Positions 34,574 through 43,181 are shown, counted from the stretch's first letter. The stretch is DNA of 52,611 nucleotides from Lysobacter antibioticus HS124 (GCF_000336385.2 NZ_HG424534.1:10326-62936); one strand, 5' to 3'. Notes: generated from the letters alone by a model not told the origin. Numbers and translations: made by a program.

Positions 34574-35783
34574 CCTGCTGCGCGGCGGCCTGGGCGCCGC
34601 GGCGCGGCAAGGGACGCTCCTGGGCCAGACGCTGGTACAGCGCCACCACCTGCGTCATCAGCCCTTCGGTGCTCCAGGCGCGGGCGTCCTGCGGCCCCGC
34701 CTGGGACAATTGCGCGCGCAGTTCCGGCGAACGCAGCAATCGCGCCACGTGGCCGGCGAACGCATCGACGTCTTCGTCGCTGATGAGGGCGCTGCGCGCA
34801 TCGCGCAGCACCGTCGCCGTACCCATTACCGCGGTCGAGACGATCGGCACGCCCAGCGCCATGGCCTCGATCAGCACCAGGCCCTGGGTCTCGGTCGGCG
34901 AGGCGAACACGAAGGCATCGCCGGCCCGGTAGGCATCGAGCAGGGTCGTGCGCCGGTCCAGGTTGCCGAAGAAACGCACGTTCGCGTCCAGGCCGTATTC
35001 GTGCGCCAGACGCTTGAGGCGCGGCGCGTCCGGCCCTTCGCCGGCGATGATGAACATCAGCCGCGGAAACTCGGCGACCAGCCGCCGCGCCGTCTGCAAC
35101 AGGAACGCGATGTTCTTCTCAACCGCCAACCGGCTGACCGTGACCAGGGTCGGCCGATCGGCGGCGATGTCGTGGGCGATGCGGAAACGCGTACCGTCGC
35201 CGCGGGCGAATTCGCTCAGGTCGATCCCGGTCGGCAGCACCGTCGCCGCGGTGGTCACGCCGTAGCGGCGCAGCACTTCGGCCATCTGCTCCGAGGGCAC
35301 GATCAGGTGATCGACGCCGTGGCAGAGCATGCGCGACAGGCGCCGGGCGACGAAGCGCAGCAGCGGCGCGGGCGCCCACGGCAGGTAGTGGCCGATGTAT
35401 TCCTCGAAATAGGTGTGGTAGGTCTCGACCGTCGGCCGGCCGGTCAGCTCGGCCAGGCGCACGCCCATGCGGTGGGCGCGGAACGGCGTGTGGACGTGGA
35501 TCACGTCCCAATGCCGCGCCGCCAGCGCGGGCATGATGCGGCGCAGCTCCGGCGCGCGGATCAGCCGGTCCTCGGGGTCGAAGAAGATCACCCGCGAAGC
35601 CAGCCGGATCAGTTCGAACTCGTCGCTGTCGTGCTGCTCCTGACCGCTGCCGGGCCCGTAATCGGGCGCCACCACGGTCACCGAATGCCCCATCCTCGCC
35701 AGCGACTGGGCGAACGTGCGGATCGAGGTCGACACCCCGTTGACCCGCGGGAAGTAGACGTCCGACAGCATCAGGATGTTCAT
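34569..35783 (-). CDS. GT4-family glycosyltransferase
   Basis: 404 residues. The N-terminal domain reads MNILMLSDVYFPRVNGVSTSIRTFAQSLARMGHSVTVVAPDY, then DVIHVHTPFRAHRMGVRLA, THxTYFEEYIGHYLP-type sequence and VDHLIVPSEQM. The C-terminal GT-B domain has SRLAVEKNIAFLLQ and the EX7E motif ETQGLVLIE (E298 and E306). This pattern is that of GT4 enzymes related to diacylglycerol glycosyltransferases and mannosyltransferases (MgtA/PimB-like). It lies 67 bp after lanM on the same strand and may share its transcript, so either a lipid or the lanthipeptide could be its acceptor; nothing in the sequence decides. Confidence 0.9.
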   Translation of the reverse strand: MNILMLSDVYFPRVNGVSTSIRTFAQSLARMGHSVTVVAPDYGPGSGQEQHDSDEFELIRLASRVIFFDPEDRLIRAPELRRIMPALAARHWDVIHVHTPFRAHRMGVRLAELTGRPTVETYHTYFEEYIGHYLPWAPAPLLRFVARRLSRMLCHGVDHLIVPSEQMAEVLRRYGVTTAATVLPTGIDLSEFARGDGTRFRIAHDIAADRPTLVTVSRLAVEKNIAFLLQTARRLVAEFPRLMFIIAGEGPDAPRLKRLAHEYGLDANVRFFGNLDRRTTLLDAYRAGDAFVFASPTETQGLVLIEAMALGVPIVSTAVMGTATVLRDARSALISDEDVDAFAGHVARLLRSPELRAQLSQAGPQDARAWSTEGLMTQVVALYQRLAQERPLPRRGAQAAAQQG

Positions 35784-35850
35784 CCCGCCAGCCTAGCCTC
35801 CGCCCATGACCGAATCGTGGCGGCGGACCGGGCGGCCCGCCGCGCCCGCT

Positions 35851-38685
35851 TCAATGCCCGGCGCGCCGCTCGAACACCAACGGCGTGGCCAGGGGGCAGT
35901 CCGGGTGCATGCGGTTGAGCGCATGCACCGCACCGGCGACGCCGGTCATCAAGCCCGGCGTGAATGCGTCGCGGGCGCGGCTGCCGACCGCGCCGCGATG
36001 CTCCTCGATCGCCGACACGATCTGCATGGTGTGCTCGGCCGGATCGCCCCAACCGCCGTCCGGGTCCAGCCGTGCGGCGCGCGCCAGCAGCTCCCACAGG
36101 GCCAGATCGCCGTGGCACAGGGTATGGCTGGCGCCCCAGCCGAAGCCGCGCGCGGCCTGCGCGGCGCGACGCAGATCGCGCAGATGGCGCGCGTCGCCGG
36201 TGAGTTCGTACAGGTCGCAGGCGGCCAGGCCGATCCCGACGCTGCCGTGGCACCAGGCGTGCAGGAACTGGTCTTCGTCGGCGATGCGCGCATCGCGCCA
36301 GCAGCCGGCGCGGTCGTCGTACAAGCCGTCCTCGAACGCGAAGGCGCGTTCGGCCAGGGCCCGCCAGCGGGCACGGTCCTCGGCGCTGCCGGCGGCGCTG
36401 TGGCCGATCCGGCTCAGCGCCCAGCCGATACCGCTGGCGCCGTGGGCGTAGCCGCCGATCGGCGCGTCGAAGATCGTCGACGGCCAGCGCGCGCCGCGGT
36501 CGTCGACGATCGCCTGCGATTCCATGAACCGGGCCGCGCGCGCCGCCAGCTCGCGCCAGCGCGCGTCGCCGCTGGCGTCGGCCAGTTGCAGCAACGGCAC
36601 GATCGCGCCGCTGGCCCCTTCCAGCAGATCCAGGTAACGGTCGGCGTCGAAGCCGGCCGCATCGAGGGCCTGCGCGCGTTCGATCGCCCATTCCAGCATC
36701 TGCGGCCGTTGCAGCAGATCGTGCAAGGCGATCCAGGTCCAGATCTGCGCGCCGTAGCCGATCATGCCGCCGACCGTACTCGGGCTGTCGGCCTGCTCGA
36801 TCGCGCGCACCGCGCTCAAGGCGCCGTCCAGCGCCGGCTCCAGGCCTTCGACCGGATCGGCGCGTCCCGCGCGGCATTCGTGCAGATAGCCGGCCAGGCT
36901 CAGCGCGACACCGCCCAAGCCGGTGTACAGGTCTGCCTGCAGCGGCCGGGTCACCCAGCCGGTATCGCCGAGCACCGGGCTGATCCAGGTCACGCTGCCG
37001 TCGTCGCCGTACACCGCCAGGCGCAGCAATTGCCCCACCGCCTGCGCCGCGGCCGCGCGCCGGCGCTGGTCGAGCCGCTCGGCGTGCGGATGACGGGCGA
37101 CGATGTCGGCGCGCACGCGCTCGTTCTTGCCCAGTCGCTGATTCAGATCGACCGTGACCAGGGCGCTGCGGATGGTCAGTTCCTCCAGTTCGACCCGCAT
37201 CCGCCGCCAGCGCTGCAAGGTCTCCTCGATCCGCGCCGGGTCCAGCGGGGCGACGAAGATCGGCACGTCGCCGATGCGCATGTCTTCGATCTCGCCGTCG
37301 ATCTCGTGCGCCGACGAGGGCGCGATCGGCAGGGCGACGGCGTTGCGGCGCAGAATGTCGCGGGCGCGCTCGATCGCTTTGGGCTCGTCGTGCAGCGAGG
37401 CCGGATGCCAGAGCATGCGCATGATCTCGACATAGGCCTGGGTCGGCCGGCGGATGTCGCGCGCCGGGCAGCCCAGGAAGCCGCGCAGCAGCGGCTCCAG
37501 CGCGCCCTCGGCATCGAGCGCGCGCAGGCGCGCGGTGGCCTCGACGAATCCCTCGCTGATCCGGTCCCAGAACCGGGTCACCTCGGGATGGGGGCTGGGA
37601 TGGTTCTGCGACTGGCCGAAGTCGGTGCTGACGATCTCCAGCCGCGCGCGCGCCGTGCCTTCGTCGGCGATCGCCGGCATGCGGATCTGCGGTTGTTCGC
37701 CGGGCAGCGCGCCGGCGGCGGAGATGTCGACGCCGCCGAAGCCGAGCACCGGCGCGCGGAACGGCACGATGCCGGTGCGCAGCACCGACGTGCGGATCAG
37801 TTCGGAGGCCAGATCGAAGGCGCGGCCGCGCGCCGAAGGCGGCGTATCGACTTCGATCGCGAACAGGCTTTCGACGTCGATCGCGACCGGCACCGGCCCG
37901 GCCGCGATCAGGTTTTCCTGGTGCAGGTCGGTGCCGCCGAGCAACTGCATCGCCGCCAGCCAATGACCGAGATTGCGGTAGAACGTGCCCAGTTCGGCGT
38001 CGCCGTCGCAGTAGCGGTGGTCGACGAAGCCGGTCCAGCCGTAGTCGCCGCAGTCGAGCGCGTACGGCACCCGGATCCGCAGCGGATCGTCGCCGAACAC
38101 GCGGGCCAGGAACGCGTCCAGGGCCAGGTCGATGCGCAGCGATCGCGGCTTGTACATGATCCGGCCGCCTTCGAAACCCAGCCGGACCACGGTCTGGCCG
38201 CCGGCATGGCGGTCGCCCTCGCCCGGCTGCACCGCGAGCAGACGCCCGGGGGCGCGGCCGAGCAGTTCGCCCAGGCGCTCGCGGTCCTGCGCGATGCGTG
38301 AGGCCAACGCTTCCAGCGCCAGGCGCTGCAGCTCCAGGGTGCGCTGCAGGCGCGCATGCAGGGCCGGATAGCGCCGGCGCAAATGCGGGTCGAACTCCGG
38401 CTGCAGCGCCAGGGTGATGAACTGCTGGAATTGCTCGACATCGTCCTGCGCCGGCAACTGCCCGCCCAGGCGTGCGGCATGCAACTCCAGCAGCAAGGTG
38501 CGGCTGAGCTTGAGCCGCGCATTGTCGTTGAGGGTCTGCGCGCCGACTTGCCGCAACAGCGCGATCTCGTCGCGGTCCAGCTTCGGCGCCAGGCCGGCCA
38601 GGGTCGCGTCCAGTCGGGCGCGCGGCTCGGCGGTGAAGGTTTCGATGATCGGAAGGAACGACTCGCCGTTGCTGGGTTCGCTCAT
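35851..38685 (-). CDS. lanM: Class II lanthipeptide synthetase LanM
   Basis: 944 residues from the ATG at 38685 (a GTG at 38712 would add nine). The DUF4135 dehydratase half shows YKPR (K179), GTDLHQEN (D253, H255, N258) and VAIDVESLF (D270); the spacing from D253 to D270 equals that of CylM D347 to D364. The LanC-like cyclase half (about 590-944) has GYAHGASGIG (H748), WCHGSVGIG (C812) and LCHGDLALW (C857, H858), the complete zinc site. The protein should phosphorylate and eliminate Ser/Thr, then add Cys to form lanthionine rings. It follows two precursor genes by 178 bp, with a strong hairpin between. Confidence 0.94.
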   Translation of the reverse strand: MSEPSNGESFLPIIETFTAEPRARLDATLAGLAPKLDRDEIALLRQVGAQTLNDNARLKLSRTLLLELHAARLGGQLPAQDDVEQFQQFITLALQPEFDPHLRRRYPALHARLQRTLELQRLALEALASRIAQDRERLGELLGRAPGRLLAVQPGEGDRHAGGQTVVRLGFEGGRIMYKPRSLRIDLALDAFLARVFGDDPLRIRVPYALDCGDYGWTGFVDHRYCDGDAELGTFYRNLGHWLAAMQLLGGTDLHQENLIAAGPVPVAIDVESLFAIEVDTPPSARGRAFDLASELIRTSVLRTGIVPFRAPVLGFGGVDISAAGALPGEQPQIRMPAIADEGTARARLEIVSTDFGQSQNHPSPHPEVTRFWDRISEGFVEATARLRALDAEGALEPLLRGFLGCPARDIRRPTQAYVEIMRMLWHPASLHDEPKAIERARDILRRNAVALPIAPSSAHEIDGEIEDMRIGDVPIFVAPLDPARIEETLQRWRRMRVELEELTIRSALVTVDLNQRLGKNERVRADIVARHPHAERLDQRRRAAAAQAVGQLLRLAVYGDDGSVTWISPVLGDTGWVTRPLQADLYTGLGGVALSLAGYLHECRAGRADPVEGLEPALDGALSAVRAIEQADSPSTVGGMIGYGAQIWTWIALHDLLQRPQMLEWAIERAQALDAAGFDADRYLDLLEGASGAIVPLLQLADASGDARWRELAARAARFMESQAIVDDRGARWPSTIFDAPIGGYAHGASGIGWALSRIGHSAAGSAEDRARWRALAERAFAFEDGLYDDRAGCWRDARIADEDQFLHAWCHGSVGIGLAACDLYELTGDARHLRDLRRAAQAARGFGWGASHTLCHGDLALWELLARAARLDPDGGWGDPAEHTMQIVSAIEEHRGAVGSRARDAFTPGLMTGVAGAVHALNRMHPDCPLATPLVFERRAGH

Positions 38686-38810
38686 CGTGTCGGTGCGTCC
38701 TGCGGAATCCACGGAACCGCGGGCTGGCGCGGGCCGTTCGCGTTCGCGGGATCGGCGCCGGCGCAGGCTGCGGCGGAGTTCGGCGGGCGGCAGGGCCGGC
38801 CCGCAAGATC

Positions 38811-38844
38811 GGACTCGCTCCCGGCTCGCGCCGGGAGCGAGTCC
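38811..38844 (-). promoter_or_regulatory. Perfect intercistronic hairpin between precursors and lanM
   Basis: A 15-bp perfect stem, GGACTCGCTCCCGGC with its complement and a TCGC loop, lies 19 bp past the second precursor's stop and 125 bp before lanM. Only a weak T-run (GATCTTGCGG) follows in the leftward direction. Such hairpins often act as partial terminators or RNA stabilisers, keeping precursor mRNA in excess over the synthetase mRNA. Function is inferred. Confidence 0.75.
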
Positions 38845-38863
38845 GCGCTGGCTCAGCGTCTGC

Positions 38864-39040
38864 TCAGCAGCAGTAGCCGCCGCCGGAAGCGCTGCAGCTG
38901 CTGCAACGGGTCAGCAGCGGCAGAGTGGTGTCGGTCAGCGCGGCTTCGGTCGCGGCGACGCCTTCGACGTACAGCGGGCCGGCCGGGTTTTCCGATTCCG
39001 AACCGTTCAACCAACCCGAAACGATGTCTTCGATCTGCAT
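38864..39040 (-). CDS. Lanthipeptide precursor A2
   Basis: 58 residues with AAGGAGAGG 4-12 bp before the ATG. Leader: MQIEDIVSGWLNGSESENPA, GPLYVEGVAATEAALTDTTL and PLLTR. Probable core from residue 46: CSSCSASGGGYCC. The core has four Cys and four Ser, no Thr, and a Gly-Gly-Gly. The conserved NPAGPLY motif recalls DUF6229, a small family of RiPP-like precursors, from memory only. It differs from its upstream twin at seven positions (six in the leader, one in the core: Y56 instead of Q). No double-Gly cleavage site is obvious at the leader end, so the cleavage point is uncertain. Confidence 0.9.
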   Translation of the reverse strand: MQIEDIVSGWLNGSESENPAGPLYVEGVAATEAALTDTTLPLLTRCSSCSASGGGYCC

Positions 39041-39078
39041 GAACCTCTCCTTGTCGGTAACAGACGTTCAGCGCTGGA

Positions 39079-39255
39079 TCAGCAGCACTGGCCGCCGCCG
39101 GAAGCGCTGCAGCTGCTGCAACGGGTCAGCAGCGGCAGGGCGGTGTCGGTCAGCGCGGCTTCGGTCGCGGCGGCGCCTTCGATATACAGCGGACCCGCCG
39201 GGTTCATGTCTTCCGAACCGTTGAGCCAGCCCGAAACGATGTCGTCGATCTGCAT
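39079..39255 (-). CDS. Lanthipeptide precursor A1
   Basis: 58 residues; ribosome binding site AAGGAGAGG upstream of the ATG at 39255. Leader: MQIDDIVSGWLNGSEDMNPA, GPLYIEGAAATEAALTDTAL and PLLTR, followed by the core CSSCSASGGGQCC. The gene is a tandem duplicate of the second precursor with a period of 215 bp, and the ribosome-binding region is duplicated too. It is the first gene of the leftward unit with the second precursor, lanM and probably the glycosyltransferase. The promoter must lie in the 39256-39614 gap; a TGTATTGA stretch just upstream is a weak -10 candidate. Confidence 0.9.
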   Translation of the reverse strand: MQIDDIVSGWLNGSEDMNPAGPLYIEGAAATEAALTDTALPLLTRCSSCSASGGGQCC

Positions 39256-39614
39256 AAACCTCTCCTTGTTCAATACATGATTGGAATCGGTGGCGGCCCG
39301 CGCCGGGATGCCGGCAGACGGGCCGATTCCGATCGGTGACGGCGAACGTGCACGGAGTCGTTGCGGACGGCGGAGCGAGCCTCATCGGCTTCGGACACCG
39401 TCCCCTGGCAACTCCGCGCCGACACGCTGCGCGCTCGCCCGCCCTCGTGTCAACTGTCAGTTCGATTATTGCGCCGCACAAGAAAAGCGTCGCGAACGTA
39501 CGCGAAGTCGGCGAAAATCCGTTCGCACCGCCGTAGTGCCCGTTCATCGCATTCCGGCCCCTCTCCGTCCCGCGCATTCCGCGATAACTATCACGCTTGC
39601 CGCCCTCGCCGCCG
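39256..39614. other. Divergent gap between lanthipeptide and PLD genes
   Basis: 359 bp with lower-GC stretches near 39440-39500 (GTCAGTTCGATTATTGCG), as expected for promoters running both ways. No gene or clear operator was recognised. Confidence 0.5.
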
Positions 39615-41114
39615 ATGTCCGACCGCTTGCAATCCGCCGCCGATGCCGCCCCCGATGCCGTCCCCGCGCGCAAGCGCCGCGGGCCGCGGCGCGCGCTGTA
39701 CGGGGCGGTACTGATTTGGGCCGTATCGGCGATCTGGCACTCGTACAAGCCGCTGCCGGAAGGGGTGAGCGCGCAGCATCCGCTGCGCGCTGCGCGCGAT
39801 GTCGCGTTGCTGAGCGACGTCACCTGGGTCGATGCGGACGGCACACGGCGCAGCGAACAACGGATCTTCGACGAAAGCCTGCGCCTGATCGGCCAGGCGC
39901 GGCGCGCCGTGGTCGCCGACCAGTTCCTGTTCAACGATTTCGCCGCCGCCGACGGCGAACGCCATCGCCGTCTCAGCGACGAACTCGCGGCCGCGCTCAT
40001 CGCGCGCAAACGCGCTGTGCCGCAACTGCATGCGGTGTTGATCACCGATCCGATCAACACCGTCTACGGCGGCCGCCGTGCCCCGCGCCTGGAAAGTTTG
40101 CGCGCGGCGGGGATCGAGGTGGTGACGACCGATCTGGGTCGCTTGCGCGCACCGAATCCGGCCTGGTCCGGGCTATGGCAGCTGTGTTGCCGCTGGGCCG
40201 GCAACGACCCCGACGGCGGCTGGCTGGCCAATCCCTTCGGCCCCGGCCGGGTCACCCTGCGCAGTTGGCTGGCGCTGTTCAACTTCAACGCCAACCACCG
40301 CAAGACCCTGGTCGTCGACGAAGGCGACGGCTGGACCGCGTTGGTCGCCTCGGCCAATCCGCACGACGCCAGCAGCCGCCACGGCAACGTCGCTCTGCGC
40401 TTCCACGGCGCGGCCGCGCTCGACGTACTGGCCAGCGAGCGCGCGGTGGCGCGGATGTCCGGCGCGACCTGGCCGCAGGGCCTGCCGCAGGCCGCGCCGC
40501 CGCCGACCATCGTCGACGCCACCCTGGCGCCGCGCGTGCAGCTGCTGACCGAAGCGCGCATCCGCGACGCGCTGATTGCCGCGATCCAGGGAGCGCGACG
40601 CGACGAGCGCGTCGACTTGGCGGTGTTCTATCTGTCCCACCGCGGCGTGATCGATGCCCTGATCGCCGCCCAGCAGCGCGGCGTGCGGCTGCGCGTGCTG
40701 CTGGACCCGAACGAGGACGCGTTCGGGCGCAAGAAGAACGGCGTGCCCAATCGCCAGGTCGCCGCCGAACTGCATGCGGCCGACGTGCCGCTGCGCTGGT
40801 GCGACACGCACGGCGAGCAGTGTCACGCCAAACTGCTGCTCAAGCGCGGCGGCGACGGCCGGATCGAGCTGATCGCCGGCTCGGCCAACTACACCCGGCG
40901 CAATCTCGACGACTACAACCTGGAGAGCAGCGCGCGGATCTTGGCCGAAGCCGATGCGCCGGTCGCGAGCGAGGCTCTGGCGTATTTCGAGCAAAGCTGG
41001 GGCAACGGCGACGGCCGCCGGATCAGCACCGACTATGCCGCTTACGCCGACGATTCGGCGCTGCGGCGCCTGTGGTACCGCTTCGGCGAAGCCACCGGGC
41101 TGTCCAGCTACTGA
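39615..41114 (+). CDS. Phospholipase D-like / cardiolipin synthase-like protein
   Basis: 499 residues from the ATG at 39615. A single membrane-anchor segment lies at about 28-44 (ALYGAVLIWAVSAIW). The first HKD motif is complete: NHRKTLVVD followed by ASANPHD. The second is partial: CHAKLLLKRGG followed by GSANYTRRN, with the usual Asp not at the expected place. This resembles cardiolipin synthases of the PLD superfamily and their relatives, but the altered second motif makes the exact reaction unclear. The gene is divergent from the lanthipeptide precursors; a role in membrane change or self-protection is possible but only by position. Confidence 0.82.
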   Translation: MSDRLQSAADAAPDAVPARKRRGPRRALYGAVLIWAVSAIWHSYKPLPEGVSAQHPLRAARDVALLSDVTWVDADGTRRSEQRIFDESLRLIGQARRAVVADQFLFNDFAAADGERHRRLSDELAAALIARKRAVPQLHAVLITDPINTVYGGRRAPRLESLRAAGIEVVTTDLGRLRAPNPAWSGLWQLCCRWAGNDPDGGWLANPFGPGRVTLRSWLALFNFNANHRKTLVVDEGDGWTALVASANPHDASSRHGNVALRFHGAAALDVLASERAVARMSGATWPQGLPQAAPPPTIVDATLAPRVQLLTEARIRDALIAAIQGARRDERVDLAVFYLSHRGVIDALIAAQQRGVRLRVLLDPNEDAFGRKKNGVPNRQVAAELHAADVPLRWCDTHGEQCHAKLLLKRGGDGRIELIAGSANYTRRNLDDYNLESSARILAEADAPVASEALAYFEQSWGNGDGRRISTDYAAYADDSALRRLWYRFGEATGLSSY

Positions 41115-41229
41115 CCGCTCCGCGCCGCATGCTGCGGCGCAACGTGCCCGATCGGACGATGGCGCCGTCGCCGCGACGGTGGCCCACTGCGGTCGCGCCG
41201 GCCCCGGTTCCGGCGCAGGAGCCGATCGC

Positions 41230-43074
41230 ATGTCCGTATCGCCGCATCCGCCCGCGCTTGCGTCCCAGCGCCCCTCGCCGCCGCGCCGGTATCGCCGCAG
41301 GCGCATCGCCTCGCTGCTGCTCGCGGCCTGGGCGGCGCTGACGGTCCTGTCCGCCGCGGCATCGACCGAAGTCGTGGGCTTCGGCAGCAACCCCGGCAAT
41401 CTGCGCATGTACCGGTACGTGCCGCCGGGCTTGCCGGCCGGCGCGCCGCTGGTCGTAGCCCTGCACGGCTGCGCCCAGAGCGCCGCGTCCTACGATGCCG
41501 AAACCGGCTGGGAGATGCTCGCGCAACGCTGGGGTTTCGCCTTGCTGCTGCCCCAGCAGCAGAGCGCCAACAACGCCAACGCCTGTTTCAACTGGTTCGA
41601 GCCCGGCGACACCGCACGCGACCAGGGCGAGGCCTTGTCGATCCGGCAGATGATCGAACGCATGCGCGCCGACCACGGCAGCGCCGCCGACCGAGTCTAT
41701 GTCACCGGCCTGTCCGCCGGCGGCGCGATGACCGCAGCCCTGCTCGCCGTCTATCCGGATCTGTTCGCCGGCGGCGCCGTCGTCGCCGGTCTGCCTTACC
41801 GCTGCGCCACCGGTTCCTCGGCGGCGTTCGCATGCATGTCGCCGGGCACCGACCTCAGCCCGAAGCAATGGGGCGACAAGGTGCGCGCAGCCGGCGCGCA
41901 CGCCGGCCCCTGGCCGATTGTCTCGATCTGGCACGGCGACGCCGATTACGTGGTGCGACCGATGAATCAGGCCGAGCTGATGCAGCAGTGGACCGACGTG
42001 CACGGCATCGACCAGGCCGCCGACGTGCAGGACACCGTCGCCGGTCATCCGCACCGGGTGTATCGCGACGGCGCCGGGCGCGCGCGCGTGGAGACCTACG
42101 CCATCGTCGGCATGGGCCACGGCACGCCGGTCGATCCGGGCAGCGGCGAGACCCAGTGCGGCACCGCCGGGGCATACGTGCTCGATGCCGATATCTGCTC
42201 CAGCTACTACATCGCCCGTTTCTGGGGCTTGGACGATCTCGACCCGAACCCGCCGCAAGTCGCGCTGACCGCGCCGTACGACGGCGCCCAAGTCAACGGC
42301 CTGGTGACTCTGAGCGCCGAGGCCGCCGACGACGTCGGCATCGAGCGCGTCGACTTCCTGCTCGACGGCGCGGTGATCGCCACCGACCGTCTGCCGCCCT
42401 ACCAAGCGCAATGGAACAGCGCCACCGCCACTAACGGCGCGCATGTGCTGCAGGCGCGCGCCGAAGACATCGCCGGCAACCAGGCCGGCTCGCCGCCGAT
42501 ATCGGTCACCGTCAGCGGCGGTAGCGACGGCCCGCCGCTGGTCATGGAATTCGTCAACGAAGACGCCAACGACGGCTACGTCAAAGCCAACGCCGACGGC
42601 AGTGCCGCCGCAGTGGGCGCGCTGGAAGCCAGTTACGGCCTGGCCGTGGGACGCGGCAGCGACGGCAAACACAATCGTAGCGTGTTGTCGTTCGATACCT
42701 CCGCCCTGCCCGACGGCGCCACCGTGCTCGGCGCCACGCTCAGCGTCGGCTTCGGCAGCGCCTACGGCGATCCGTGGAGCCAGCCGGCCGGCAATCGTCT
42801 GCTGATCGACGCGCGCCGGGGCTGCTTCGGCGGCTGTACGATCGAAGCCGGCGACTATGCCGCAGCCGCCGATGCGTCCGCGGTCGCCGAGTTGGCGCGC
42901 TTCGGCGGCGGCCGTCAGACCAGCACCCCGTTCGACGCCGCGGGCCTGGGCGCGATCGACCGCGCCGACCGCACCCAACTGCGGCTGCGCTTCGAGCAAC
43001 CGCCCGGCGCGACGAACTACCTTTGGATCGAGCGCGGCGCCGGCGCCAGACTGCGGGTGGAATACCGGCCCTGA
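41230..43074 (+). CDS. Secreted PHB-depolymerase-like esterase with C-terminal Ig and DNRLRE-like modules
   Basis: 614 residues. A signal peptide ends near SAAAST. The alpha/beta-hydrolase part (about 45-330) carries the lipase box GLSAGGAMT (S162), an acidic WHGDADYVVR segment and GMGHGTPV (H297). PLVVALHGCAQSAASYD is the oxyanion-hole region typical of esterase PHB depolymerases and feruloyl esterases. An Ig-like domain follows (about 340-435, PPQVALTAPYDGAQVNGLVTL). The last about 170 residues (NEDANDGYVKANADGSAAAV...YLWIERGAGARLRVEYRP) form a DNRLRE/CBM96-like beta sandwich. The added modules suggest binding to a polymer surface. The substrate, polyester or feruloylated polysaccharide, is not resolved. 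Confidence 0.86.
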   Translation: MSVSPHPPALASQRPSPPRRYRRRRIASLLLAAWAALTVLSAAASTEVVGFGSNPGNLRMYRYVPPGLPAGAPLVVALHGCAQSAASYDAETGWEMLAQRWGFALLLPQQQSANNANACFNWFEPGDTARDQGEALSIRQMIERMRADHGSAADRVYVTGLSAGGAMTAALLAVYPDLFAGGAVVAGLPYRCATGSSAAFACMSPGTDLSPKQWGDKVRAAGAHAGPWPIVSIWHGDADYVVRPMNQAELMQQWTDVHGIDQAADVQDTVAGHPHRVYRDGAGRARVETYAIVGMGHGTPVDPGSGETQCGTAGAYVLDADICSSYYIARFWGLDDLDPNPPQVALTAPYDGAQVNGLVTLSAEAADDVGIERVDFLLDGAVIATDRLPPYQAQWNSATATNGAHVLQARAEDIAGNQAGSPPISVTVSGGSDGPPLVMEFVNEDANDGYVKANADGSAAAVGALEASYGLAVGRGSDGKHNRSVLSFDTSALPDGATVLGATLSVGFGSAYGDPWSQPAGNRLLIDARRGCFGGCTIEAGDYAAAADASAVAELARFGGGRQTSTPFDAAGLGAIDRADRTQLRLRFEQPPGATNYLWIERGAGARLRVEYRP

Positions 43075-43181
43075 GCGGCCGCGGAGGACGGCCGGGACGC
43101 GCCCTCGCCCGGCCGACGTTCCATGACCCGGGTCGTAATCCGGTCTCGCCGGCCGCGACGCCGATACCGTATCGTGTGCGC

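Noticed and set aside
35806-38301. A long + strand frame opposite lanM
   Set aside because: LanM motifs are intact on the minus strand; the antisense product has no domain.
38864-39255. Two-component lantibiotic (alpha and beta peptides)
   Set aside because: The two cores differ by one residue and only one LanM is present, so this is a duplicated precursor rather than a two-peptide system.
39615-41114. PLD-like protein as lanthipeptide immunity
   Set aside because: Only adjacency supports it; the motif order fits phospholipid enzymes and nothing ties it to the peptide, so it is mentioned only as a test.
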